A stretch of 64,000 bases of DNA from Liolophura sinensis (GCF_032854445.1 NC_088297.1:14743335-14807334); one strand, 5' to 3'. Positions 23,641-34,920 are shown, counted from the stretch's first letter. The notes: generated by a model from the sequence alone, not told the origin. Numbers and translations: made by a program.

Positions 23641-23994
23641 GGTTATTTCTTCCCCACTTGAAGGTATTCCAAACGACGTCTTCGGGACTAACTAGGGGAG
23701 ATCTATGGCATCCTTGCCTGAAAGATATTTATGAAAATAATTTACGAAACGGCAGAAAACCGCGGGAAAACTTTCCGGAAAACCGTTAATTTTATATTTA
23801 GATTTCTATATTTAGACGAAATCCCAACCCTTGGACGTGAGGTAGTACAGAATTTCAAATGGTTGTTTCAGAGAAGAAAAAAACTCAAATATCAAGAAAA
23901 AAAATCTTCGAAAGTTTTGATTTTAATATCCATTCCAAGTATTATGACATAACTGCAATTTCTTCCCCCAAAATCACGGTAAGAATTCGTAATT

Positions 23995-24129
<135 letters not shown>

Positions 24130-24149
24130 ATTGCGACATACACAGAACG

Positions 24150-24415
24150 TTTTCACATGTTCGATGACGGCAAGGTTCATGGGTGGGGTAAACCTAAGTA
24201 CTCGGGATAAATCACCGACCTCTGGTAAGTTACTGAAGAGCTTTTTTAGTACCCACATTTGACGTACAGACATATCCTCCATATTGATTGAAGCCTAGTG
24301 GTCTTCAACGAATAATATTGCTCAAACGGCCACACCCGGGCGCCTTACACAGCTTATTTTCACCAAGTCTAAACGAACAGTGTAAGTGGTTGCATCCACC
24401 GATTCTCTGTTCAAG
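24150..24415 (+). repeat. Dispersed repeat family D
   Basis: Carries the family D order: a GGTGGGGTAAACC start, GACCTCTGG, TTGACGTACAGACATAT, ATTGATTGAAG..GTGGTCTTC, AACGGCCACAC, TTTTCACCAAG and CTAAACGAACAGTG. Related copies occur at 29,385, 34,250 and 44,055. The beginning resembles the family A 3' module in places. Confidence 0.6.
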
Positions 24416-24803
24416 TCAGGTTAAGAATATATTTTTTTTTACCTGATCACCGTTTTAAGAGATCAATAATAAAGCGAGGTACTGGAAAGACACGATAAAT
24501 TTCGACCCTAAAAATGTGCGGTTATTAAGATATGCCAAGGTAGTGTTGTTAAAATATGCAGACACAAAACAATTCGAGTGAAACATTGTGTATAATGTAG
24601 ATTACTTCATCTTAATACCCTTATATACTTTCCACCTTGTCAGTGTTGTAACCGTACATGCAAAGTGTTCAAAGCCAGTTTTTACTCCCTAAAATACTAG
24701 TATATATATTACGGACAATTTTAAGTGACTAAAAACCTTTGCGAACAATGGGACAGAACATTGATCTGAAGAGATTATAATTACATAATTATAATTATAT
24801 TAC

Positions 24804-25130
<327 letters not shown>

Positions 25131-25906
25131 ATAATGAGAAATTGGCCTAAATCAGAGTAATAGGCTTAGTCGGATTCTGAAAAACTGTACATACTATTAA
25201 GCACTCAAACCGTAAAATACTGACAAAAACTGTTGCTACACACGTTCAGCAAAAAGAAAAGGTTTAAGGTTATTTGGCAACGACTGGGACGCGTCACGTA
25301 TAGTTGTCAACCTGCGTGCCGGGGTCAAAGGTTATGTAAGTGATGACGGAGTTGCACAGCGACCGGAAGTTCTACGATCGCTGGATGTTGTACAAGGCAG
25401 GCAGCTGCTGAAGGATGGATTGGTATTTTTTTTTCTTCAGCTTTTATTTTTCTTACTTCCCTATTTCTTTACACCAGAGTTTTTGCTTCCTGTCCATCAT
25501 CGCCATGCTGGAAAACAGAGACAACTTTCTTGAGCTTTTGATTAACGCGGGAGTTGTATTTATTCTCGCAGCGGCGCGGACATGTTGTTGTTGCTGTCAA
25601 CGTGGATATTCACACTTCTGCTGAAGAAACAGGAGCCGTGTAATGGCCTAACCGACCTGCCATCTGCTGACAGATCGCTCTGAGACGAGGATGTGAGTAG
25701 AATCCACTGGCAAGAAGGCTCTCCAGCTAGCACACGTGCATTCGTTTTCCTTTTAATATTATTTATTGAGTATACTCGCCACAGGTATATATGTCTCATA
25801 TTTCAATACCAAGAACAGCCACATAGGCCAGCATCAGGAAACACGCTTAGGTATCCAGCCGCAATATGTATTGTTCTCAAAGGCACTAAAATGAAAAGAC
25901 TAAAAT
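25131..25906. other. Intergenic; possible 5'-exon-like donor at 25,690
   Basis: The sequence GAGGAT followed by GTGAGTAG near 25,690 is a near-perfect splice donor at the end of a GC-richer stretch (25,300-25,690). No start codon or protein feature supports a gene, so I only note it. Confidence 0.25.
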
Positions 25907-26282
25907 GAAGTATATATCTGATGAAAGACCATTAAACACTGAGGTCCAGTATAATTGTGGATTTATTTTTTTACAACTTTCCAAGAAAATAAAATGGTTT
26001 GAAAACATTAGTTTTTACGGTGTTCTGTAGTGACCCAGAGGGTATTAGTTATGCGACATCAACATTTGTTTGGGTAAAATAATCCGTTTCAATTGCCGTT
26101 TGAGGAATGCATCTATAAATCTATAGGCACTATTAATGATGAAATCTGGCCGTCTGTTAAAAAACCTGATTTGACATCATTGGTCCTAGGGTGGTCAGAA
26201 GAGGACACCACAGGAACCAGAAATGAAATGCATTTTACTAGGTTAAATAGCGTTTGATGGTCTTTCATCTGACACATACTTC
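25907..26282. mobile_element. Inverted-repeat DNA element, 376 bp
   Basis: The left end GAAGTATATATCTGATGAAA and the reverse complement of the right end, GAAGTATGTGTCAGATGAAA, match at most positions. Both continue into GACCATTAAAC or GACCATCAAAC, giving a terminal inverted repeat of about 31 bp. There is no transposase. It is related to 4855-5165. Confidence 0.75.
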
Positions 26283-26987
26283 ACGTTAATGTTTACTTTG
26301 CCTTGACGAATAATTCACTTAAAGGAAACGACAACGCTGTAGATCAAATGCATATATGTGTATGGACATATCCATAGGAAGTCTAAAAAGCATGACTATT
26401 TAGTTTTGTGATAATGCACAACCGAGTAATCAGTAATTCTAAATTGGCTAAATCGCCCACATTGAGACAATCAAAAGCACCGCCATGTTATCAGTTGTAT
26501 CCAATCAGACGCGAGTTATTTCTATAACCCGGGGAGGGGAAGCGCCTGTTTCCGCGTACGTCACCAGAACCATGTTTTCATTTTTCACCATATGCGCACG
26601 GGCACGAGTGACGGGTCATCGTGCTTCCGGTTGCTCTAACAAGGCGCATCCGATGGCCTCATTAAAGCCACCTATAGGAGATGGATTTATAAAATTGCCA
26701 AGCAAGTCAAAAATGATATCCATTTAGGTATGTTTCAACATGCAAGCATTTCGTTTTTGCTTATTCTCCTGTCACGATTGGCGTTTTGGGTGCAGTTTTT
26801 TTAGTCCATTCCACTGGGAACAAACTACTATAAGTTTTAGCTCGATGTAAAATATAAACTATCATATCTATGTACAAGATATGTACAGGAATGTCTTCAT
26901 CATATGCAATTGCAATGATTCTGAAATTTGATGCGCTACATACCCCCAATGACAATTCAGAAATTCTCCCACATCACCCACGACTTC
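26283..26987. other. Intergenic, no supported feature
   Basis: An 80-codon plus frame at 26,485-26,727 shows no domain or context. I do not call it a gene. Confidence 0.4.
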
Positions 26988-27070
26988 TGCATTTATTTAT
27001 TTATTTGATTGGTCTTTTATATTTCACTAATTCTGCGGCGGCCAGCATTATGGTGGGAGGGAAACCCCCA
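26988..27070 (-). mobile_element. SINE family A, decayed 3' part
   Basis: ATTTATTTATTTGATTGGT, a shortened middle, then GCGGCGGCCAGCATTATGG and TGGGAGGGAAACC. Confidence 0.75.
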
Positions 27071-27292
27071 ACCTCTAAAGCGACATCCCAAACTGCTCCC
27101 AGATTATGCACATATTGATTAAGGAACACCAGCAAATTGTCAATGTACTTGTATTAACGTGGGGAAAAACCAGGAGTGAGTTTTTCGGTGGCCCATTATC
27201 TGCATAATATTTCATAGTTTTTATAATATTCGTTTGGTGTGCATTTAATGCCATATTCAAAAACAAAATTTTGGCGGGGAGTGTGTGTGTGT

Positions 27293-27310
27293 GGGGGGGG
27301 GGGGGGGGGG
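27293..27310. repeat. G(18) tract
   Basis: Uninterrupted 18-G run after a GT repeat. It is a potential G-quadruplex and a likely site of length error. Confidence 0.95.
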
Positions 27311-28065
27311 TAGGGGTTAGAAACCGGAGCTTCTAGATTGACTGAAACCCCCCCTCTTTGCCACCTATATATGACAAACCCTCTGAATGCCGATTCAGAG
27401 AGAGCTGGATTCGAACCTGTGACCTCATTGCTGCAAGAGCAACGCTTTAGGTAAATAAGTCTGTATTAACCGAAAACTCAGAGTATTTTATATTGTAAAC
27501 TACAAAGTCTCTTTATTGTTGTCGAGCTGAATTATAATCAAGATTCAGTCTCATATCTCCTGAACAAAGCTATACTCTTTGGACATCACATCTAATTTAT
27601 TAGGTATATGAAAGGATTAGACATCCTGAAATTTACTACTGGTTGTTGATGCACACGTATTTACGGAAGTTGCGTTCGCTGGGTAGACAGTTAGTCCCGC
27701 TCGTCTGTGTCTAACAGGACTTCAGCTGAAAGCTACTCGCTGTTAGACCATGTCTGTTTACGTTTTGCTAACAGCGATTCTTTGTCACAATTTGTCAGCT
27801 CAGTTAGTCATGTTTCTTATCTCCTCCTCAAAAACGGCTATAACCTGATTTACATCCGGCGAGCCTTCCTTCTCCGCATTCTTTATGACGCCGGAATTTT
27901 ATATCTCCCAATGGATTGAAGCGCTCCATATGGTCTGTCCGAGCGACGTCCAGTTCGTCACAGATACAGAGCGTGATTCATGTGTGTATACGGTGGGCCA
28001 TTTGTGCCACCTGGAATATATAGGCAACAAATAAATGAAGAAGAAAAAGAAAATAATATATATAA
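27311..28065. other. Intergenic, no supported gene
   Basis: Holds a 70-codon plus frame at 27,707-27,919 and, in another frame at 27,751, a short signal-peptide-like ORF. Neither has supporting context. Confidence 0.35.
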
Positions 28066-28222
28066 CATTATCAAGTCCAGCTCATGCTGCCTTCCTCTCC
28101 GGCCGCACCTGGGTTTCCCTTGAGCTCTGCCCTGTTTCCTCCCAACATAATGCTGGCCGCCGTCGTATAAGCGAAATATTCTGGGGTACGACGTCAAACA
28201 CCTATCAAATAAATATATAACA
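28066..28222 (+). mobile_element. SINE family A, 5'-truncated
   Basis: Begins at the TCAAGTCCAGCTCATGCTG block and runs through CTCCGGCCGCACCTGGG and ATAATGCTGGCCGCCGTCG. It ends at CACCTATCAAATAAATA and has a short internal deletion in the middle. Confidence 0.85.
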
Positions 28223-29384
28223 TTTCTGCATCATGTCCTCTGTCAATTAAGAGACATATTCTTGAGTACAGCTCTAAACCCTAATCAAATAGATCAAAGC
28301 ACCCTACACCTGTGTTAAGATCAATGTCGATCGGGTCTTAACTTTCTCGGTTCTCAAATATCCTTACAATCAAATGAAAAAACGATAGATCTGTAAACTG
28401 AGGCTATAAATATATTTCATCTAATATATTTTCAAAAGTATTTCATGAAAAATATGAAAAAATGATGCACGAAAGAAAAAAAAACAAACTGTAATTCTTC
28501 AATGCAATGGCTAAATGATAAATGAGCTCGCTTTCTGTTTAGATTATTTCCTCACATACATATAGCAGATAGAGTACATCCGTTCATGCCTATTAGAAGT
28601 AAAGAAATGTAAAGCCTTCACCTGAAATTAAACGTTACACTATTTCAAGTGAAAACATGCAGCCTGTATATATCGACAGGTGATTATGGTACAAACCGAC
28701 CGCCATACTTTCACATCAGCCTTCATCGTCCAGATCTGTCCCGTCGGGCCGCCTGAAGTGCTCACTAAAACGCGGACTGTCAAAAAAAGACGCCCGAGAA
28801 CACAGTCCGTGAACTCAGTTCGAAATATTTCCCATTCCTATCAGATTTTATCGTCGACATAATTAAAAAAGAAAGGATAGATGAAACCAAGGGTACGTGA
28901 ACTTGTAAACTCTCAAAACGCAAAAAGTTTCAGAAGTCTCACAGGGGACAAACCAACATTTTGACAACGCAGTGGAGTTGTCGGACAGAGAGATCTGTTG
29001 ATAATTTTGATTCGCTCTTTTACGCCCATTACTGACAAAAGCTGTCCTTATACGACAGGTGTTTTTTCTTCCAAAAACATATTTCTGTTAAAATTACTAA
29101 ACAAGATCAAGTGACCACTCCCAAAGTATTATGAATTCATTTATAGCATATTTCCAGGGGGATCAAATGCAATGAAAGACAATATGATTTGAGACTAGAA
29201 TAGGCAGTAACATTTAAAACGATAATGCATCCTAACTATATAGCATCATCAAAGAAAAGCACCAAACATTGGCATCGGTTATGTTGCAGCTAATTATTTT
29301 ACTGCCAACAACCGTGCTTTCGTGACCTTAACAAACCAATCTCCCACTATATTTTCTAGAATCAGTTACACAAGAGGAGCAAAT
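28223..29384. other. Intergenic, no supported gene
   Basis: The stretch 28,680-28,860 is open on both strands and GC-richer than its surroundings. I could not find a consistent exon structure for either strand. Confidence 0.35.
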
Positions 29385-29500
29385 TAGAATGACCGGGGTA
29401 AACCAGCGACCTTTGGCCAGCCGACGAACGTTTGCACGTCATATGTATATTGAGGGAAACCAGAGGTTTTAAACGAAGACATGGCTGACAACGGCCCGTA
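29385..29500 (+). repeat. Family D repeat fragment
   Basis: Shares GACCGGGGTAAACCAGCGAC, CTTTGGCCAG..GACGAACGTTT and a GAAGACATGG end with the family D copies at 24,150 and 44,055. Confidence 0.5.
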
Positions 29501-30032
29501 TTTATCAAACGACTTAAGACTGATGTCAAAAATTCAAACGCAGCTACAAATAAAGTGTTTTGCTCTAGAAAGTTTAAAATTTGAACACTGATTCTTTACT
29601 GCAGCACAATGTACTAACTACATTTTGGTTTCTTTTCTGTTCCGAGAAGATTATGGTGATTTGGGTTTGTCCAGGTCTAACTTAGCAAAAAAAAAGTAAT
29701 AAATTTCATTTACGGGACATGATTTGCATCTCAATATTACCCCTTTATTTTACAGTGATTTTCTTCATTGGTCCGACATTTTCGGAAATGACGTCAAAGG
29801 TGAACTTATACATGTATAGTGGGGCCAGTATTGCACCAGCTATAACCTTTGACATCACGACTGCAGACTGCATGTGATAATTTCCGGACTAATTGCTATA
29901 TAGGCAAAAGGAAAAACTGTAGTACAAAGCCATGTTAACCCTCCAAGAAAAATATGACAATCATTTTGTACTTTTTTATGTTAGGTCACATCCTAAATTG
30001 TATATTAAGAAATTAAAACCATACGATTTATT

Positions 30033-30155
30033 GGTCGTGGGTTTCCCACTGGCTATGTCGGGTTCCCTCCCACCATAATGCTCGCCGCCGTCGTATAAGT
30101 GAAATATTCTCGAGTGGGGCATAAAACACCAATCATATAAATAAATAAATATGAT
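30033..30155 (+). mobile_element. SINE family A, 3' half
   Basis: GGTCGTGGGTTTCCCACTGG, CCTCCCACCATAATGCTCGC, GTCGTATAAGTGAAATATTC and CACCAATCATATAAATAAAT. Confidence 0.83.
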
Positions 30156-30544
30156 TTATGTATCCATTATTACATGGTGGCCGACAAGTCTCCTGTAACA
30201 TTCGTATCATCTGGATGGACCTGGGACTGTCTGGCTCAGCCCCCTGTTTTGCTGACGATCAGGCGACCGCTGTGAGAAACATGTGCTTGTAGAATTAAGA
30301 GGCACTTAGAGTTGTGTGTCTGTGCGATGATGAATGGGTCACATTACCGCGTGGAAACACGAGATCCTGACAGGCCAGTCAGGCACATCACGTGAGCAAA
30401 CATTGAACCGATGGGAGCCGTGGTAATCACGTGACGCAATCCATCTCTGTCTGTAACAAGATGGCAACTTTACCTCCATAGGAAAAAGGCAGTATGTATA
30501 TGTATGCTTTGGATTTTATGTCTTTTTTCTTCCATGCATCTGAA

Positions 30545-30845
30545 GACAAGTAATGAGGTTTATGTGTTATACTGTGCCTGCTTGTGAAAGGGCTAATCCA
30601 AGTCAAGTGCTGCTGCCACTGAAGTACCATGCCGAAGACACCAGACATGACACCCCACCCAGTCACATTATACTCATACCGATCCAACCAGTCCTGTTTC
30701 CTTGTTCTAGCCTTCCAATTCTGAGCGCCAAGCGCGGCCGCAACAAGCACCATTTTTAAAGTCTTTGTTATGGCCCGAAACGGGTTTGAACCCTGGTCTC
30801 CCGGCTCCGAGGCGAACGTATCTAACCATAAGGCCATCGAAGCGG
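30545..30845 (-). mobile_element. SINE family B, tRNA-headed
   Basis: On the minus strand the head near 30,845 reads GGCCTTATGGTTAGATACG (A-box-like) and later GGGTTCAAACCCG (B box). The conserved body TGTCATGTCTGGTGTCTTCG and GCATGGTACTTCAGTGG follows. Fuller copies are at 37,055 and 46,650. The 136-codon minus frame here is repeat-derived. Confidence 0.78.
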
Positions 30846-31650
30846 TCCTATTTCTTCATTTGAATGGCGTTTAACGTCACTGTGACTCCGTTATAACGGA
30901 GTTAGAGTTACAGTTTGCGTATAGCAATGCATCAGTGACAAACAAAGATTTAGCTGTACAATGTGGCGATACAAATTGCCAAATTGTAAAGTTCCGTTTT
31001 TAGTTTGGTCGAGGGCAGCAAAATTTAATGATCATTATTGTTTTTTTCGTTTATTCTTTAATGTTTAAAATAATTAAAGATTAATCATGAACTGATTTGA
31101 GTTACCTAAATAATCATTTGCAATAGTAGTTACTAGTTTTAGTTTAGTTGTACAGGGGTAGGGTGGTGGAGCGAGTGTGCAGGGTTGGGTGGAGGGTGGG
31201 GGGTGGTGGTGCAGATTTATTTAATTTAAGCGTTTTTTTACCATCGAAACTATTGGCTTCTAATTAATTGGTGTCACAAACTCGAATCTAATTCGCAATG
31301 GTTCGGATGCGGTTTTATAAATATGTTTTATCAATTTTTAAATATAAGCTCATTAGAAGCTACTTGGCAAACAGCTGAGTTTTACTTCGTGTAGTCCGGT
31401 GTCCACCTTGCACCTATAAACCTGCCTGCCATTTTGGTGAGTAGAGCGCTAAACACCTGGATACAATCCAATACAAGTTGAACAGAAATTTAGTAAGTCG
31501 CTGATGAAAGGTGTCAAAATCAATCTCTGTTCTGGAAACTGAAATCTTTTAGACAGAACCACCGATCTTGATGAATGAAATCACTCATACTTGAATCATT
31601 TATAATGCAACGTAACAAAAGGGTGATATTGTATCTCCACATTATAACGT
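30846..31650. other. Intergenic, no supported feature
   Basis: AT-rich sequence with a G-rich patch near 31,150-31,210. No coding or repeat structure is supported. Confidence 0.4.
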
Positions 31651-31654
31651 TAAA

Positions 31655-31920
31655 ACGTCACCGCAATTATGCTTTAATAACAGCTACGTGACAATCCGCC
31701 GCACACGTCACAGACAATCACGTCATCAGGGTGACGTTGGTCACTGTTGTAATAGTCTTCAGCTCATTGTACCTGACGTCACTAAAAGTCCACGTCACTA
31801 CCGTGACGTCGGTCATTGTCGACGTAGTCTTCAATAACAGTTATTGTTAAGACGGCAATAGTAAGAAGTAAGACAGATTTATTCTTGGACATTGCACTTG
31901 CTCGTGGAGTTAGATTTTGC
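31655..31920 (+). promoter_or_regulatory. Cluster of CRE-type sites upstream of the pseudokinase gene
   Basis: A perfect TGACGTCA palindrome lies at 31,774-31,781. CRE half-sites or one-off matches (ACGTCA, TGACGT or their complements) lie near 31,655, 31,704, 31,720, 31,732, 31,792 and 31,804. Two related blocks, GTGACGTTGGTCACTGTTG and GTGACGTCGGTCATTGTCG, each run into AGTCTTCA, so part of the cluster arose by duplication. CREB/ATF proteins bind such sites. Use as a promoter here is inferred from position only. There is no clear TATA box. Confidence 0.5.
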
Positions 31921-31932
31921 TAAGAAGGGAAT

Positions 31933-33654
31933 ATGGCACGTAGATTTAGGCGCCTACATCGGATGAGAGAAGAAGTGGTAAAGATAACAAGGCGACTGTT
32001 TCGTTTCTGCTGTATTTGCGGAACTGTGGAAGAGGAAGTAAAGACAGACATCGTCCCGGTGAGAAAAGTTTTCTCGGGAAACCTTGGCAAAGCGGAGTTT
32101 TCCGCTCCTGGATGTGAACACGACAAGACCTCTGGTGATGAGTTAGAGACGACAACCGACAAAGACACAAGTACATGTAGCGGAGTTAGTCATGAACAAT
32201 CAGAGACGACAGCCGACAATGGCATGGGTAGCAGAGTTAGCGGTGAGCAATCAGACAAGACAGCCGACAATGGTATGAGTAGCAGCGTTAGTGGTGAGCA
32301 ATCAGAGACTAGAACTGACAATGGCGTGGCCAGTAAAGTGGGCGGTGAGCAGCCACAGCCTACCGCCGACAAAGGCGAGACCAGCAAAGTGACCGCTGAG
32401 AAATTCTGCTCCGAAGATGTTGGACCAAAAACCTTCAATTCTGCGCCCTCTTCGGACTTAAGTCTGTCTGATTTTCCTGTCGTAGGTGGTCCGAGAAACA
32501 GCTTGGGATCAGAAGAGGCCAAACAGTGTGAATACCAGATAGAATATTACAATGACGATGTCTGGCCCACACAGTATCTTGTGTCGGGATGGAAGGCACA
32601 CAGGATTCTGTCCTCGGGAACTTTTGGAATTGTAAAACTTGTCTCTTTCTCGGATCCTCCCGAAACATTTGTCCTAGAAGTACGCCTGGCGCAGGAGAGC
32701 GAAAGGGAGGTAACCGCGTTGGCTCATTGCCAGAGTCGCTTTGTCGCCGAGCTCTGCGCCTCTGTCGTTCACTCACAGAAGCGCCTGATGTTCTTGAGGA
32801 ACTACCAACATGGCGACTTGGCTCGCTGGATGGCGAGAGACAAAAACAGGACTGTCTTCAACGAGGGCATCGCCGTATGGACAGCAGCCAACCTGTATGC
32901 CGGAGTAGACTACCTTCATAGAAAAGGCATCATGCATTTGAATATCACACCGGGTAATGTTCTGATAGACGTTTACGGCTACCCGATTCTCGGTGGTTTC
33001 CGGAATGCCAGAAAGTTGGATGACAGCGCCGAGCGCTTGCAGAAGCACGAGTTGAATATAGCTTATGCCTCCCCAGAAATGTTAGGAATACGTCCACCCG
33101 ACAAGATGGCCGACCTTTGGGCAGTCGCCTGCTGTTTGTATGAGATCATCAAAGGGCGGTCACCGTTCCTTGGACGAACCAACGCCGAGACAGAAATGAG
33201 AGTCTTTCTGGGATGTGTCAGAGATATGTATGGCCTGTCGTATGCGGCATTCAAATTCATCTCGAGTGAACTCCACTTGCATCGGAGTCGTCGGTTTGGA
33301 TTCCACGGCGGCATCACCTGCATTATGCGTCAGCGCCTGTTTCGCCATATTGACTGGTCAGAATTCCAGTCGGAAAGAAGACCAGGAGAATCCCCACTGC
33401 TCGCCATTTTACCTTGTTTACCGGAACTGAAGCGTCCTTCTACTAAACATAGAGAGCCGTCCAAAATCTTAGCAGCTTTGCAAAACGAAATTTCATCCTC
33501 TGAGGAAAGTGACAGGGGTCGCAGAAAAGTGCCACCTAGGAAGCAACGCAGAAGGAGGCGCCCGAAAAGAGAGAGAACCAGACGACGCGGAGGACGCGTT
33601 GTTAACAAAAATGGATATCTTGCCAGTGACGAGGATAGTGGTGAAGACGACTAA
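31933..33654 (+). CDS. Intronless AGC-like pseudokinase, 573 aa
   Basis: The start is supported by an in-frame TAA at 31,921-31,923, four codons upstream. Residues 1-60 are basic with a Cys pair. Residues 85-152 are four tandem 17-residue repeats (core VSGEQSETTADNGM), with a degenerate copy before them. Residues about 218-475 form a protein kinase-like fold: glycine loop SSGTFG (228-232), catalytic-loop equivalent MHLNITPGNVLID (334-346), APE equivalent SPE (380-382) and the helix F Asp in DLW (394-396). The arrangement is closest to the PKA/PKG (AGC) type. Key residues are lost: the VAIK lysine is Glu249, HRD reads HLN (Asn337), the following Lys is Thr339, and DFG reads GFR (355-357). Phosphotransfer is therefore unlikely; a scaffold or allosteric role is inference. 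Residues 528-552 are Arg/Lys-rich, a possible nuclear signal, and the end is acidic (SDEDSGEDD). The absence of introns suggests a retrogene. I do not know an orthologue. Confidence 0.85.
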   Translation: MARRFRRLHRMREEVVKITRRLFRFCCICGTVEEEVKTDIVPVRKVFSGNLGKAEFSAPGCEHDKTSGDELETTTDKDTSTCSGVSHEQSETTADNGMGSRVSGEQSDKTADNGMSSSVSGEQSETRTDNGVASKVGGEQPQPTADKGETSKVTAEKFCSEDVGPKTFNSAPSSDLSLSDFPVVGGPRNSLGSEEAKQCEYQIEYYNDDVWPTQYLVSGWKAHRILSSGTFGIVKLVSFSDPPETFVLEVRLAQESEREVTALAHCQSRFVAELCASVVHSQKRLMFLRNYQHGDLARWMARDKNRTVFNEGIAVWTAANLYAGVDYLHRKGIMHLNITPGNVLIDVYGYPILGGFRNARKLDDSAERLQKHELNIAYASPEMLGIRPPDKMADLWAVACCLYEIIKGRSPFLGRTNAETEMRVFLGCVRDMYGLSYAAFKFISSELHLHRSRRFGFHGGITCIMRQRLFRHIDWSEFQSERRPGESPLLAILPCLPELKRPSTKHREPSKILAALQNEISSSEESDRGRRKVPPRKQRRRRRPKRERTRRRGGRVVNKNGYLASDEDSGEDD

Positions 33655-33771
33655 ACTGCGACTAGTGCCAGGGTACAGAAGACAAGAATTTAACATTATA
33701 AAGGTGCCACACCATTCACTCAGTTTTATTTCATCCGCAAAATCACTGTTTCGATAAGATTTTTTCACGCC

Positions 33772-33900
33772 TTTCATTAAATACTTGTATCATGATGCAT
33801 CTTTAACATATGACCGGCTTTTATTTTTACATATTGTTCTATGCATGAATTGTTTAGTATCTTTGTGTTGATTAAAAATGATTAAATGATAAAAAAAAAG
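33772..33900 (+). terminator. Possible poly(A) signals after the pseudokinase gene
   Basis: ATTAAA variants occur near 33,776, 33,870 and 33,882, about 120-230 bp after the stop, followed by an A-run. ATTAAA is the commonest variant of AATAAA. Use is inferred. Confidence 0.4.
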
Positions 33901-34249
33901 TTCAAGACGGTCTATTGTCTTTTCTTTTGGTTACGTAAGGCAAAATATATTGATTTGCGTTTTTTATTAACTTTTAATTGTTATATTCTTATTCCTTGCG
34001 CCACATGATTTTTGCCAGTGGAATAACGGTGGAGCTTATTTGCTGGGGTTGATACGCTCCATTGATTCACCTGTCAAAGTAATTTCCACCTATAATTGTA
34101 AAACCGTATCGGGGATTTTTCGTAAATTACATTTTCTTTGAATGCTAAATCACACTACAAAATGATGAAAAACTGTAGAAAATTGGCTGAGGGTGAAGAA
34201 AGAAAAATGGTCTGTTCATTTAGTTATTTATTCATTCATTTATTTATTT
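33901..34249. other. Intergenic, no supported feature
   Basis: AT-rich unique sequence downstream of the pseudokinase gene. Confidence 0.4.
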
Positions 34250-34530
34250 ACTTCCTAAGTTTTCACTTATACGATGGCGGTCACTTTAATGGGTGGGATT
34301 AACCGAGGAGCGCGCCTTTGGCAAGTCTTTGTCCAACTTTCCCACATGTAGCGTGCAACATATAAAGAACATTAAGCTATAGGAACGGCCACACGCATCT
34401 TGGTTCACTTATTGTCACCAAGGCCACACTAACAGTGGCAGTTTAGAAATCTATAAATTTCATGTCTATGATCGGATTTGAACCCGAATCTGGTGTGTCG
34501 TATTGAAAGGCAAACAACTTGAACCAGTTG
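34250..34530 (+). repeat. Family D repeat with a family A-like beginning
   Basis: It starts with a TTTATTTATTTAC run and CACTTATACGATGGCGGTCA, which is a minus-oriented family A 3' module. It then continues with family D blocks AACGGCCACACGCATC, TTATTGTCACCAAGGCCACA and CTAACAGTGGCAG, and a GGATTTGAACCCGA B-box-like segment. The chimeric order suggests that families A and D share modules. Confidence 0.5.
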
Positions 34531-34656
34531 ATCCCAGCGATTTAACCAGTTGTATTCCAGAAAAGATATCATGTTCAAGCCCACCTTGAATTGTTTGTCA
34601 AGCACGTTTAGCTTCTGCTTGCATAATTCCGTCCTTTTTTTTTATTTTTTTGTAGG

Positions 34657-34920
34657 GACCTCCGTGTAGGGGCCTGAGTTGGTTAGCGCGCTAGCGCAGC
34701 GTAATGGCCCAGGAGTCTCTCACCAATACGGTCGCTGTGAGTTCAAGTCCAGCTCATGCTGACTTCCTCTCCGGTCGTACGTAGGAAGGTCTGTCAGGAT
34801 GGTCGTGGGTTTCCTCCATGCTCTGCCCGGTTTTCTCCCAGCATAATACTGGCCGCCGTCGTATAAGTGAAATATCCATGAGTACGACGTAAAACACCAA
34901 TGAAATAAATAGATAAATAT
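34657..34920 (+). mobile_element. SINE family A, near full length
   Basis: Head GACCTCCGTG..GAGTTGGTTAGCGCGCTAG, then CGTAATGGCCCAGGAGTCTC and B box GTGAGTTCAAGTCC. Body AGCTCATGCTGACTTCC, then tail GTCGTATAAGTGAAATATCC and CACCAATGAAATAAATAG. Short deletions occur in the middle. Confidence 0.88.

Noticed and set aside
27751-27846. Short signal-peptide-like ORF (MSVYVLLTAILCHNLSAQ)
   Set aside because: Only about 30 codons, no donor in frame and no downstream exon. A hydrophobic start of this length is easily found by chance.
28681-28862. Stretch open on both strands with protein-like minus translation
   Set aside because: No consistent acceptor and donor pair keeps either frame, and both strands are open at once, which argues for composition and not coding.
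30427-30837. 136-codon minus-strand frame
   Set aside because: It follows a family B SINE end to end and changes frame between copies, so it is repeat-derived.
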